Positions 11,867-23,445 of a stretch of DNA of 64,000 nt are shown piece by piece. Under the pieces are notes generated by a model, which saw only the letters and a program-made list of their open reading frames with translations, was not told the origin of the DNA and made no database searches. The DNA comes from Beroe ovata (Eukaryota; Ctenophora; Nuda; Beroida; Beroidae). Within the stretch, counting starts at the first letter, position 1; the number at the start of each line of letters is the position of its first letter. The stretch is taken from NCBI GenBank assembly GCA_946803715.1, contig CAMPET010000054.1:136429-200428 (forward strand), given 5' to 3'. A program made the translations under genes and the position numbers.

Positions 11867-12254
11867 GAATTGCTTCTAACCTTATGGTCACTTTATGATC
11901 AGTTAATCTAAGACACTAATGTCATGTAGAAAATGCCTATATGGAGCTAAATCAATGGTAAAAATCAAGTCCCGAGTAAAATAAAATACACAAATGAATT
12001 ATACAATATACATGGTCTCATTAGCTAACAATCAATTGTCAAGGTATGAAAAGTAAAAACAATAAAAACAGTTCACACAGATTGTCATCATGGTTAATAA
12101 CATGACACTTCACATGTCACAACTCATATCATACTGGCATCAATGACTTCATGCCTTGAGACATTATCAGACACAAATTCCCCTAAGGTCTTAAACAATA
12201 AATTTTATACGTTCAAATGTCATACTCTGAATATCTCATTCATTGACGATGCTT

Positions 12255-12470
12255 TCATTCAACTTTATCTGATTTTGAATGGTCTTTTGAACTTTCTGTG
12301 GGTGAAGAGCCTTTATCTTCTCTATCAAGTCCAAACATAGCTCTGAATACAGGCATCCTGCTAAGAAGTATCTTCCACAGGAAGTACCATGACAACACGA
12401 TAAATAATGCTAGGAAAATGAGGGATCCCAAAAGTGAAATAATAAACAAGGAAACTTGATGCAAGTCCAT
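12255..12470 (-). CDS. Small integral membrane protein, SMIM13-like
   Basis: A 71-residue single-exon frame. After six residues comes one strong membrane segment (VSLFIISLLGSLIFLALFIV, then LSWYFLWKILLSR), followed by a hydrophilic S/K/D-rich tail. The WYFLWKILLSRMPVFRAMFG block resembles vertebrate SMIM13, whose role is unknown. It lies about 390 bp upstream of VPS28 on the same strand. Length, architecture and a plausible ATG support a real gene; the family call rests on a short match and should be tested by search. Confidence 0.6.
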   Translation of the reverse strand: MDLHQVSLFIISLLGSLIFLALFIVLSWYFLWKILLSRMPVFRAMFGLDREDKGSSPTESSKDHSKSDKVE

Positions 12471-13520
12471 TCAGGCATCAATTACCTAGTCATCTAGGGA
12501 TGTTATGGAGATTATTGCCAATGTAGTGTTTATAGCTGAAGAAATTTCATCATGACAGTTACATGTTGTGTCACAATAACATAAAATAAAAGATATTTTA
12601 TCATCATTGTCATCATTGTTGTTGTTTTTTATACTTGGAATTGGAATATTGAATCTCTGCAACATATCAAAGTCAGCTACAGCACAAACAGAAATAAGTC
12701 AGACTTCTGAAGTAATGTATAATCAATAATACTTCGTGAAGAATAAACAGTTACACCACAGCTGTATTGTAACTTATTATTACCGGGCGAAGCAAGATGG
12801 AGAAAATGAGTTGTTCACCATAAATAAATAAATAAATTATTCTACAGGATTATATTCCAGATATAATCTGCTCCTTTTTGTGAGCTCTACGGACTACTCT
12901 TGACTACAAATTTCTAATCTATATTATAATTTGGTTGTTTGTTTGTCTGTATTTCTGTATGTCCATCACTAAATGCACGTGCTGATTTTGAAGTTAAAGC
13001 GTGCGTTGCCATGGATACGTGCTACTACTGTAATAGTGAACTGGGAGCTCATTTCTAATGATGGTCATGCTTCGATAATGTTTTAATTTTCGTTGCAATG
13101 GGAAAAAAATACGATGTTATTTTCGATAACAATACGCTGCACAAATTGAAACGATTAAGGAAAGCCAGACAACCGGGCAAGCGCCAAGCACCATTTTCTG
13201 TGCCTATTTGAAGAAATGGCTGAATTGTGATCAAGTGCTCCTTCATAAAATCATTGGTTCAAATAAGTATGCTGGATTTTGATCACAGGTCATGTTTAGC
13301 TGTCGTTCCAAAGTAACGTCCTGTTGTCTTTCAATGGGTGGTAGTGTATCACACCCACTTGGCGGGTTTTCTAGATACTTTATAACTTGAATATATTTCT
13401 GAATATATTATTCACCAAGAGAAGTTAGTTGAATAACTCTTGTTCTGACACTATAGCCAGTGGTATAACTGCATTATTTCATACCCGGAACTGGTAAATT
13501 CATGGAATTTGATGCAATTT

Positions 13521-13632
13521 TTGCCAGATGTTATCTGTTCACAGTTTCTTGTGGGCAACATGCAAGCCACCATTGAAATTCAAAATGAAGGCTTTGTGGC
13601 TTGCATCAGCGGTCTAGCATCACCAGACAACA
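13521..13632. repeat. Foldback repeat copy
   Basis: Ends are TTGCCAGATGTTATCTG on the left and the reverse complement of TTGTCTGGTGATGC on the right. An inner perfect inverted repeat ATGCAAGCCAC/GTGGCTTGCAT lies inside. The right part matches 3986-4020 over more than 30 bases, and the left part resembles 33345-33375 (inverted). Confidence 0.6.
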
Positions 13633-13964
13633 AGACAAGAATGTTAAGCTGATCATCCATACATGTGTACTGAATGTTTGTTTGATGGAAAAAGCATCAC
13701 CTTGACTGATGTGTATACTATCACTGAGTAGCCATATTCAACACAACTGGTTTGCATGTTGCAGTAAATTTGAATATACTTTTTCTGTTGCTATATTGCA
13801 TGCCTATATATCTCAGCCATTTATGAGGGATCTTGTTGTCATTTTCAGGATAGTAATGGTAACATTATATGTGGCAATATAACCCTGTTTTTATCCAACA
13901 GTATCTTCATTGACCACAAGATAATGATACATGTACCATGTCCTTGCCGGACTTAATCTGTCCC

Positions 13965-14345
13965 TATTTTTCGCGCGCGCTTTCATCAAACTTTGTGCAC
14001 ACGTTGCGCGCCCCTGTTCTACTCAGTGAACTGAAAAGTCGTAGAAAAGAGACGCGCAGCGCGCGCGCGGAGTATTTGGGTCACGCAGCGCGGGAACATC
14101 AAACTTCAATAAAGGCGCACGCTTAAAAAAGGGGATTGACTGTTTACAATAGGCCCGAATTTCTCGCGCGCCGCAAATGCTCGCTAACAAATAAAATCGG
14201 TTTGCATGCGCGATATTGTTTGGCGATGCATGCTGTCTGAGAATAAGTTTGCGCCGCCCGCGCACAGTGGCTGCGCTGCGCAGGTTTGTCAAGTTAAGGA
14301 TTTCGCGATTTTTAGCGTTTTTTTGACGATCGCGCGACCTAGGTC
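13965..14345. repeat. CpG-rich repeat-like block
   Basis: Unusually dense in CG dinucleotides compared with its AT-rich surroundings. The stretch near 14255-14283 (GCACAGTGGCTGCGCTG) recurs in inverted orientation near 17455-17477. This suggests an inserted repeat rather than a CpG-island promoter. Confidence 0.45.
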
Positions 14346-14674
14346 ATTTCAAAACCTCAGTGCAATGAAACGAAGGAATCTTTTGTCATAAAACTTTTTT
14401 CATTGAATAGAAGAGAGATTGATTCACATATCCTTGAAAGTACGACATCTCTAGCCCATTCCTAGGCCACACAGTACTTTGATGAAAAACACGAAAAATG
14501 ACCTGCACGAATATGCTCATAACTTCTAGACACAACGAGACACAATGGGCATGAATGTACCAAAATGTAGCCCTTTCTTTAATATACAACATATCAAAAA
14601 TTGGTTTATGAGAAATTATGAGCTCATTATGAAAACGCCCATTGAAATGAGGGTGAAATCAATAAAATTACGTN

Positions 14675-15670
14675 AAATGTGACTTCCACAAGGATGCTGT
14701 GACGTGTACCACGTCAGGAGAGGAGAAAGGAAGCATGCCTGCAGTGGATGATCTGGGCGAATCAATCGATGCTGAGTACACCAAGATCACAAAGACGTGC
14801 TCGCTGTCTGCCTGCAACGGAAACTCAGACGCTAAGCTGTTGGTCAGCAGTTATATCATGCTGAACAAAGCTTACATCTGTCAACCCAACTGCGAGGCTG
14901 AGGATCAGTTTCAGAGTCCGGTGTTTAACGGCACAGCAAAGTGGGAGGTGGAGCTCAATAACTGGGATTTCTGTGAGGCGGCTGCCTGTGATGGCGCTGT
15001 TGCCACAGACATGAAGATCTTCTTCTCGATCAGAGGATCAAAGGGCGGCAAGGAAATGAAGCCTAAGAAGAAGGATAAAGTTCCTTTCGATCAAACCAAG
15101 GGGAAGTCAGCCGATAAGTGCAAAGAGAAGTTTGGTGAAGACGAGACTACTGATGGTTCTCCTGACCGAACCCCTGACGAGAATCCTGACCAGACTCCTG
15201 CGAAGAGGGATGCTGGCGATAAGAAGGAGAACGCCGGTGGTCGAGGAATGAAGGGAGACAGGAAAGGCAAAGGAAAGTGCAGGAATGCTCTGTCGAGCAG
15301 TTTTGGAGACGAGCCCGATGACCAAGACGAATTCTCATTGGCTGACGACTCTGGCGAGGAGGCAAGTACCGTGTTCCGAATGTACGGCATGGCTGTGATA
15401 GACGGAACACAGGTTCTGTCCGAGGGAAACGGTTTCGTGGGACCCCTCGTCGAGGAAGCTACATTCAAGGTGGGAGAGAGTCAACAAGAGAAGACGAACA
15501 GCTACGTGACGATCAAAATGTCTAAGTTTGACACGAAGGTGGTATACGACCCCACGGTAGACATGGACTCGACAGGTGGTACCCTTGGCGACCCTGAGAA
15601 TGGTACAACCTCGCACACCCTGTTCTTGGGGTGCACTCTCATGGTCCTTGCCAGAGCACTACTTGTATGA
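14675..15670 (+). CDS. Putative GPI-anchored extracellular acidic protein, 5' end not seen
   Basis: An open frame runs from just after an unresolved base at 14674 to the stop at 15670, about 331 residues; no start Met or signal peptide is visible, so upstream exons are probably missing. The first ~125 residues have paired cysteines (CSLSAC, ICQPNC, FCEAAAC). A long charged middle rich in K, D, E, P and G includes TPDENPDQTP and is followed by a folded-looking block (FRMYGMAVIDGTQVL). The end (NGTTSHTLFLGCTLMVLARALLV) is a short hydrophobic tail after small residues, as in GPI-attachment signals. I do not recognise the family. A secreted matrix or cell-surface role is only inference. Confidence 0.6.
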   Translation, partial: KCDFHKDAVTCTTSGEEKGSMPAVDDLGESIDAEYTKITKTCSLSACNGNSDAKLLVSSYIMLNKAYICQPNCEAEDQFQSPVFNGTAKWEVELNNWDFCEAAACDGAVATDMKIFFSIRGSKGGKEMKPKKKDKVPFDQTKGKSADKCKEKFGEDETTDGSPDRTPDENPDQTPAKRDAGDKKENAGGRGMKGDRKGKGKCRNALSSSFGDEPDDQDEFSLADDSGEEASTVFRMYGMAVIDGTQVLSEGNGFVGPLVEEATFKVGESQQEKTNSYVTIKMSKFDTKVVYDPTVDMDSTGGTLGDPENGTTSHTLFLGCTLMVLARALLV

Positions 15671-16030
15671 GTGAACTGAACAATGACAAGAGCATGAACT
15701 GTCCACCAATTTCGGGAGATAGAGAGACAGAAATATTCATTACTATTCTTTCAATATTTGAGTTTCATTGTTACATTGCATTTGTTCAGAGTCAGATTGC
15801 AATTTGCACTTGCAGCTTTACCAGAAATGNAGTGTACTCCTTTGAATTTGAAATATCATTTCGATATCTACATTTATCTTTTTTCCTTCTATTGATTCCT
15901 ATCTCCAACCACCCCCGTCCCTCTCTAGTGTGATGCTCCCACCCCCGTTCCTCTTTACTGATGATACTGTGAAGTTTGAGGGGTACTTTGGGCCGAAACT
16001 ACTCAGTTCTCCCTTGCCACCTAATGATTC

Positions 16031-16110
16031 TTAGGCTAAGTGGTGTAGTGATGTAGACTATTGATGGAAAGATCGTGAGTTCGATTCCTGGCCACTGCAC
16101 TACTCAGCTA
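16031..16110 (+). repeat. Candidate tRNA-derived SINE head
   Basis: The sequence holds an A-box-like TGGTGTAGTGATG and, about 35 bases on, a B-box GTTCGATTC in AGTTCGATTCCTGGCCAC, with spacing like a tRNA promoter. The acceptor stem does not pair convincingly, so a functional tRNA is unlikely and a SINE head or tRNA relic is preferred. Confidence 0.4.
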
Positions 16111-16164
16111 TAGGTGAGAGATTTAACTCAAGCCTATGTAGCCCGACGGTTCACTCAGGGGTAT

Positions 16165-16510
16165 GCAGGCGCAGGGGGTTAGGGGGGCGTAGCCCCCCGG
16201 AAAATTTTTTCAAAATAGAGTGTTGTAGCCAGAGGTTGAGTTCTGTTCGATAAGGTGAAATCCTTCAAAATTTTACATTTATTGCTTTGTTACACTGGAA
16301 ATAAACGGGTCTTGGGGCACTGTCCTGATATAGAACGACATCACATTGTATAGTAAGTAGCATTCCAGTATCACAGGTCGTTTTCATTCAATGTGCTCCT
16401 TCAATTTTAAAGCAGTTTAAAGTTTAAAGCCAGACGTTCTGTATGGAAGGGCGAAGTCCTTAAAAATCTTCATCAGAGGTCCAATTTTTCCGGGGGAGGG
16501 GGTGCCCCCC
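16165..16510. repeat. Inverted G/C-run repeat pair beside a gap
   Basis: GGGGGGCGTAGCCCCCCGG followed by AAAATTTTTT near 16174-16205 recurs inverted near 16480-16510 (AATTTTTCCGGGGG, then GGGGGTGCCCCCC). The pair bounds about 280 bp and looks like the ends of a small foldback element; the right copy touches the assembly gap. Confidence 0.5.
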
Positions 16511-16774
16511 NNNNNNNNNNNNNNNNNNNNNNNNNNNNNNNNNNNNNNNNNNNNNNNNNNNNNNNNNNNNNNNNNNNNNNNNNNNNNNNNNNNNNNNNNN
16601 NNNNNNNNNNNNNNNNNNNNNNNNNNNNNNNNNNNNNNNNNNNNNNNNNNNNNNNNNNNNNNNNNNNNNNNNNNNNNNNNNNNNNNNNNNNNNNNNNNNN
16701 NNNNNNNNNNNNNNNNNNNNNNNNNNNNNNNNNNNNNNNNNNNNNNNNNNNNNNNNNNNNNNNNNNNNNNNNNN
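16511..16774. other. Assembly gap
   Basis: Run of 264 N following a long C run that may have stopped assembly. Confidence 0.95.
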
Positions 16775-17334
16775 CAGAAGAATGGACTCGTCGGATTAAG
16801 AACAAAGAAACGAACAATACGTTCATGGAGTTCTGCTTCACTGAGCAGTGAGCGGTAACAATGCAGAGATGCAGTTGATGTTGATCAGTTGGGTAAAATG
16901 ATCAACACGGTGTGTTCCATGGAGAGGACGACGGTTGCGTGAACAGTAACGGCATTCACGGAGTGGTTTGTGAACTAGGCAATGTCTGTCTATATCTAAT
17001 GTTTCATCACTGTAGTATAACTGTGGAAGAGGCTGCCAGTGGGTACTGAGGAAGAGGCAACAGTATATCAATATGTTTTTATTTGCATTGGGAGGTTGTG
17101 TGGAAGAAGTTGCAATGTAAATGATGATGACAGATACGTGAGTTTGACCTCGATCAGTGGACATGGACACTGCACTCTCATCGCATAAACTTGGAATTCA
17201 ATAATTATAATTGAAATGTATCTCACTATCAGAACCACTATGTGAATAGTGGTTCCGATAAAATATTCAGAATGCTCTTATCAATATCTTGTCTCACTGT
17301 CTCAGGACTTTCATAGTTATCAAGAAGTGTAAAA

Positions 17335-17565
17335 TTCTGCGCCGCGACGCTCCGATTTGGCACACGCGCGAAGTATTTGTCACAATATTTGACACAATAG
17401 CGCAAAAGGGTCATCTTGAAGTTGCACGCGCCGGGCGCGGATTTCGATACCTACTTGCAGCGCAGCCACTGTGCCGCGCAAAACGAAATTCGGGACAGAA
17501 TTTATCATCGATCGACAAGCGCAATACACGCCTCAAATGAAAGCGCGCGACATGGACACGCCATA
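17335..17565. repeat. CpG-rich repeat, inverted relative to the 14-kb copy
   Basis: The segment CAGCGCAGCCACTGTGC (17459 on) is the reverse complement of part of 14255-14283, and both neighbourhoods are CG-dense. The two lie about 3.2 kb apart in inverted orientation around the putative GPI-anchored protein gene. Confidence 0.45.
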
Positions 17566-18199
17566 TTATATTGATTATTATATGTATTAGCTGGCGCGCA
17601 TATCTTTCCCCTGGCCTTATTATTTCCGCATCGACACGCACTGCACTGTTTGGTTGTTGAATGTTCATTGTTCCATGTTCATGTCGCCAGGAGTTTGCAA
17701 ATTCACTTTTCAAATTAAGTCAAAAAATGTTTCAATGGAAAACTAAAAAGGTAATAACCTGATACTCATCTGTCAGATTTCATCAGACCTCTGTCCCTCA
17801 TTGATCAAGATTCGAGAACTAGTCATTCTCCACTCGATTTTTAACTCTATTTCTCATTGTTTTACCATTTCATTGGTGTTTCATTGATATGATCTGTGAC
17901 AGTGCTCTAGATGATTGAGCATTTTAGACAGTGTCACTAAGTCAATTGAACATTGTAGATGCAGTACAAAGAACGTTGTAGACAGTGAGACAAAGTCCAT
18001 ATATAAATGTGGTTATGTAATGTACATTCTCATGGATGTGTATCTCACGGAGATCCTTAAGATTGAGTTTTAGCTTATATAAGTTTTAATTGTGAAACTG
18101 TCAGTTGATTAGTGTGGTTTGTAATTTTCAATTTACGATCAATGTGTCATACCTTATGTAATTCATTTTTTTCTATTCTTTCCTTCTTGGTATTTCAAA

Positions 18200-21034
18200 A
18201 TGGATAAAGATCAATATAGTAAAAATATGAATCAACAATTTGAAGAGTACCTAGCAAGTGTGACTCATTCTATATGCTTTATCACACTCATTCTATGTGC
18301 TTTATCATTCTATGTGCTATATCAAATACTTGAAAGCTTGAAAACAGATTCAGTTATTAAAAAGTACTTGAGTGGCTATTATTTTGAATTACTGACTTAT
18401 CATAGACTGACTTATCATTTTCATACCATTTTCATCATCATATCTTTTCATCTAATCTCAGAAGCCAGGGCCACACTTTGTGGAGATCCTGGCAAAGAGA
18501 CTATAATGTCTTGAAACTGTCAGTAGATTTNACATCCCTTGGGTTGTGCTGAAGGAAATGCCCCAGGCAATCTTGAGTGGCTATTATTTTGATTTACTGA
18601 TTTATCATAGAGATGTTTACTATATGACTCATTGTGGTGACATGTTGGTGCAGTATGTTACTATGATATGTCATGATGAATAAAAATATGATGATTGACT
18701 GACCCCTAGCTTGTGTTATGAACACACCTCGAGATGCCAACAGAAATAATAACAACTAAGAGGAATACAGAAATTGGGAGACTACTTGAGAGGGTCATTA
18801 GAGATCACAGGAAAGACATTTCCGCCTACAGCAGAGGTTAAATGATATTATGTCCGGATTTTGTGCACCTTCAAAAGTAGCAGATATACTTATACTTGAA
18901 AACTTTATGTATTTTATTATTTCAGGTCATCTCAATGAAAATAACTTATACAAGCCACCAGAAGCAGGAAGAAAATCGTGGGAAAGTGCTAAACTTCCAG
19001 CAATAAAATTAAAGCATGCTGTTTCAGTAAGTTCATAATAAGATTTCTTGTTTTTATTCCAAGCTGTGGATTGCTAGAGTACCTATGTGATATGAACACG
19101 CATCATACACAGGCTGATCTCATCTTAGGATAAAGGGGGTATTTTAATCTTAATTGAAAGGTGGAAGCTCTAGGTCCAAGAGACTTATCTATCAAAATTT
19201 CTCAGATTGAGAAAGAGGATCGTGATAAAACAATGTGGGATGCTGTTGCCTGCTTCTCCGCTGGTTCTCCATTCGGAGCAAAAAAACAGTCAGAGAAGCC
19301 CATATATGATGTAGATGACCCACTACAGGTTTTGAAGTGGTGATTTATTACGGTATCTGATCATTTCAAAGATAGATTTGGTTTCATATTTTGGTACAGA
19401 ATCTAAACTTTATTGATTTGGGACATAGTGACTGGTTAGGGTAAGGGTTAAGGTTGTGGTAATGGACAATGGTAGAGAAATAAGGTTGTCTAGGGTAAGG
19501 GTTAAGGATTTGCCAAATATCTCAAGGCTTCATATTCAACTCATTCCATTACTTAATTATTTTAAAAGGGGTTCAGCATAGAAAAAGATAGCATCAATTT
19601 GGAAGAGTTTGATGCATCATATTTCATGATACCCAAAGCTGATGGATACAAAGTGAGTTGGAAAATTTTGACCATTTTTTATGAACAAATCAAATACTAT
19701 ACTGCCTTAATAATGTAAAAATGTTGTTCAGGTTGTTCCAAGTTTAGATGGATGCCTCAGTAAGAAGGATGAGATGGCACATAGGAAATTGTTTGATGAA
19801 CAAATAGTTGAAAAACATATTCTTACTGACAAGGGTTGGTATGATGGTTCCAGAGCTGCTAAAAGCATCAAGTTTAACCCTACCAAGTGCAATAGTATCC
19901 AGGTACATACAGCAAGCGAGAAAATAATATTTCTCTGCAACTCAAGGGTGGAAGTAACATTTGTATTTCTGGAAAAAAACTTGTACCTATGAACCACAGT
20001 TCACAGGAAAATATCCTTCCAGGCATATCAAAAGTTTTGGGATGAAGTTTTGCAGTCTTGCAGTGTCTATAATCCTCTACTTGGCCATATAAAGGATTTT
20101 TATCAGGGATATCATGATTATCTCAGCAAGTCATCAATGAATGCCCCATCCAATACTGGTAAGTCAAGTCATTCCTCTAAGGAATGACGCAATCATCACC
20201 TAGTCATGGAAAACGTTTAATATATGCTTAATCTCTTTTAGCTGAAAGCAAGGAAATGACAGAAAAGCAGGCAACAATTTCTTCCCTTACAAAAATGGTG
20301 GCTAGTTTAGAGGAGAAGGCCATGAAAATCATGAAAAATAACGACAAACTAAAAACTCAGCATGTAAGTAAAACTAATATACATTACACCTAATAAAAGG
20401 TATAATCCTGGATGCAGAGAAAATGATTCTACAATAAGTCAATTTTCAGGACGCAACACTTTCTGTAATTTCGGAAATAAAGCTCCATAGTGAGATGGTT
20501 GAATCCGTAGTCTCGAATGACGACTCTGTTCTCGAACAGCCCACTCTTGCTTCTCAAGTTGATAACCTGAGACGTGATATCCTTCAAAAGCGAGCGGACA
20601 TTCAGGCATTACATGTACGTGGGATATATTAATTGGCCGACAAATTCACGTGAGGGGGATTGAAAATACCTTCTCTAACCATTATCCTTTCTAAGCATCA
20701 TCAAAGGAGAGTGATGGTCCCAATGGAGGTTTATCAGTGTATGGTACAATGTGTACAGAGTGCAGAGATCGAACTACAGAAAAGTCTCAAGAGCAAGGAG
20801 GTAAGAAAGCTGCGTCTCTTCTCCAAAGATTCACTGTCGTACCGATGCACTTCTGATTATTTGTTGTCACGCTACTTTCAGACGTTGGAGAAGAAGTATA
20901 AGAAGAAAGACGTGATATTAACTGAGGAATTTGAAAGGCTCAACCTATCGCCAGAACAGAGGGATCTACTGATGGAACTAACAGCTTCACTCAGTGAACA
21001 AAGTGAGGCATCCGATGCTAACACATCATTGTAG
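18200..21034 (+). CDS. TSNAXIP1 N-terminal-domain protein, C6orf118-like
   Basis: Ten exons join in phase: 18200-18257, 18926-19026, 19161-19328, 19569-19652, 19732-19902, 20023-20158, 20242-20363, 20450-20614, 20696-20800 and 20882-21034, giving 420 residues. The middle holds AYQKFWDEVLQSCSVYNPLL and then GHIKDFYQGYHDYL, typical of the TSNAXIP1_N domain, followed by predicted coiled coil (EKQATISSLTKMVASLEEKA) and a C-terminal helical part (LEKKYKKKDVILTEEFERLN). Proteins of this group are mostly found in ciliated or testis cells, but their role is poorly known. The first exon is short and far from the second (668 bp, with a single N), so the start is the least certain part. Confidence 0.72.
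18367..18610 (+). repeat. Direct repeat inside the first TSNAXIP1-like intron
   Basis: CTTGAGTGGCTATTATTTTG at 18367 recurs at 18572, and the similarity continues for about 39 bases to CTTATCATAG/TTTATCATAG. The copies are about 205 bp apart with an unresolved base between them (18531), so a local duplication or an assembly artefact are both possible. Confidence 0.6.
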
Positions 21035-21624
21035 GAGCTAGCATCAATAAGCCCTCATAAATGATGCTATGAAGCAATAAGTTGACAATCACTGGTTGTT
21101 AGAAAGTAACACGCAGTAGGAATGAGAAATGGTTATATTATGCATTTGTTCAATCTTTAGGTTATGATTTTATTCAGATATCTTTGTTATTGAGATACCA
21201 ACAAGTTGAGGACCTATCAAGATACTCGTCGAGTATCTTGATAGAAATTCCGTAACAAACTCGAATATGACTCGAGTTTGTTATGGAATTTCTAATTCCT
21301 ATCATGCTATAGATTTTAGTTGTCAGATGTATTATAGATTTCACATGTAAATAACAGTTGTAAACTTGTGCATAATCATTGTTAATATTTATAGTAAATT
21401 AAATGGCTTTAATAATAGTTCGAGTATCCTCTTCTCTTAATGTTCTTTGAATCAACTTCGCTATAAAAAAGCTGGAGTAATCAGAAGTTGATGGTCAATT
21501 TTATTTATTAATGGCAACTTTGATATCTAAGATTCACCACCACTAATGTTTTTACAATTTCAAGGCACAGATGGGCGAGGATTCCCAACTGCTTACTATA
21601 TAACAGAAGATTCGAGGCAAAGCC
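21035..21624. other. Spacer between TSNAXIP1-like gene and HPDL
   Basis: AT-rich 590 bp. Apart from the double palindrome at 21215-21292, nothing is recognisable; it probably includes the 3' UTR of the first gene and the promoter or leader of the second. Confidence 0.5.
21215..21292. repeat. Two abutting near-perfect palindromes
   Basis: Positions 21215-21243 form a perfect inverted repeat with 14-bp arms (TATCAAGATACTCG) around one base. It abuts a second inverted repeat at 21244-21292 with 21-bp arms (one mismatch) and a 7-base loop. The block lies in the spacer downstream of the TSNAXIP1-like gene. Confidence 0.85.
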
Positions 21625-23129
21625 ATGCTCCTGAAATACATAGAAATCGGATGCAAAGACTTATATCATGCAAGGAACATTCTCCTGTCCCAGTTTAACT
21701 TCAGCCTCGTCAGTGAGAACTCTAGGACGTGCAAACTGAGGAAGAACTGCGATAATTTCTACTTGACTGAACGAAACACTGGAAAACATAGTGTAACTAA
21801 TATAGGATTTGCTGTGGAATGCTTAAAGAGTTTTTATTCCGAAATGATGAAGCAAAACTTGCAGCCATCGACCATCCAAAGCAACTGCAGACATTACCCT
21901 GGGATTCCCTTTGTGGATGTGCAATCGCCATTGCCCAATTTGAAACACCGGGTCTACGAGATAGATGATTGTCATCAGGAAAATGGTATGGGGACCTCGT
22001 CCTTGGATCATGTGCTATTTGGATGCCACCAACTAACTGCGAAAAATAACGCCCTGTGGTACTCAAGGCTTTTGAATCTTAAACAGTACCATTTCAAGGT
22101 AATCATGATGATTATGTGCGTACACCGGGTCAAATTGTACTCTTAACTAATACCATATGAATTGACTTCTTTACCTGGCACTAGATCTTTGAATTATTAT
22201 GTAGGGTTCCGAATCAGGGTCAATGAAAGTTGTCGTCAATGGCACCGGAATGGAGATGTTCGCTAACTTTGCAGATAATCTCCCAGTGTTCGCCTTCTCC
22301 GAGCCCATTATTGAACGAGATGACTACGGTACGTGAATGAAAAGCTCTTTTGTCAGTCTCCATACATCTCCATGCTTCATTAGCTACTTTTGCATGAATA
22401 CTTTGATTCAAGTGACTACTTACCACTAGTGTCATTATTACAGCCATTATTACAGCCATTTGTTTTATGGTTTAACTATCTTGCTTCAGGAAGAAACCAA
22501 ATCGAACAGTTTCTTGATGCAAATCAAGGTGGCGGTGTTCAGCATATAGCTTTCAGAACGGATAGCATACTCGAAACTGTAGCTGAGCTACGGAAAAATG
22601 GAGTTAAAATCATTGGACAACCCCTTTCTTACTATAACTTGGTAGGTAACAAGGTATTTGTAAAATTTTGCATTATTCGATCTTTCTCTTTCTCTCTCTC
22701 TGATTGTTGTTGGTATTCACTTCAGTGATAACCAATCTATTAACGGACTATTAACGGATCAATCAGAAAGACTTTATAACATATCATCATCAGAAGGAAA
22801 AACAGCACGCATTTGCAGAACTTGATCTCGATCCAAAGCTGGCACACGAGAATAGCCTCATCGTTGATCAGGATGAAGATGGGTTAGCTATTAACTACAC
22901 GAAGTGTTGACAATACTGTAGGAAATGTGTAGGAAAGATATCAAGTCATGATCTTCATTTCAGATATCTGCTGCAAGTATTTACCGAAAGTTTGTTCGAA
23001 AAAGACGGATTATTTTTCGAAATCATCGAAAGGAGAGGATGCCGTGGTTTCGGAGCCGGTAACGTTAAAGCTCTGTTCTCAGCTTTGCAACAAGATAAAG
23101 CAAGCCAAAAGGCCACTGCGTCAAGTTAA
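21625..23129 (+). CDS. HPDL: 4-hydroxyphenylpyruvate dioxygenase-like protein
   Basis: Five exons join in phase: 21625-22098, 22205-22328, 22490-22641, 22794-22882 and 22964-23129, giving 334 residues. The protein has the two vicinal-oxygen-chelate domains of the HPD/HPDL family. The three iron ligands appear intact: His in SLDHVLFGC, His in GGGVQHIAFRTD and Glu in LFFEIIERRGCRGFGAGN. The C-terminal GFGAGNVKALFSA block is typical of the family. The N-terminal domain is diverged and starts MLLKYIEIGCKDLYHARN, which is closer to HPDL than to HPD. HPDL is mitochondrial in animals and makes 4-hydroxymandelate from 4-hydroxyphenylpyruvate; that specific reaction is inferred here. Confidence 0.88.
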
Positions 23130-23445
23130 TGTGACGTCCAACATTGGATAGCTCTTGTGAAGGATACATATTTGTAAATTGTGTATTGAGTTTATATAAT
23201 TCCGTGATCCTCCCATGATATGATGGAAAGTTTTCTGTGCTTGTAAGTTGTATGACTTGAATCGTCTCTCAAAATTGTGTTCATACTTTAGATCACGAAT
23301 CATGCACCAGAATGAAATTTTGGTTTGAATTCATCACCAAGTGTTACTGGTGATTTAGCTACCTATCACAACCATTTTTTAAGCTATTACAATCACCAAA
23401 AACCTTCATTGGATTGCTTGTTTGGAGCCAGCTCTCTAAACAAGA

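Larger units (their letters stand above)
12471..14674. other. Intergenic region with foldback and CpG-rich repeats
   Basis: No convincing protein gene. It contains a foldback-family copy (13521-13632) and a CpG-rich stretch (about 13965-14345) with runs of CGCGCG and a segment that recurs inverted near 17440-17480. Short frames in the CpG-rich stretch look like by-products of its composition. Confidence 0.5.
15671..18199. other. Intergenic region with SINE-like, foldback and CpG-rich repeats and a gap
   Basis: No protein gene recognised. It contains a tRNA-like SINE candidate (about 16031-16110), an inverted pair of G/C-run repeats flanking a gap (16165-16510), the gap itself and a CpG-rich repeat (17335-17560). 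The sequence near 17775-17800 looks like a decayed copy of the TGTCAGAT foldback end. Confidence 0.5.

Noticed and set aside
15091-15616. Several minus-strand frames of 70-125 codons
   Set aside because: Antisense to the continuous GPI-type frame; composition mirrors its low-complexity region.
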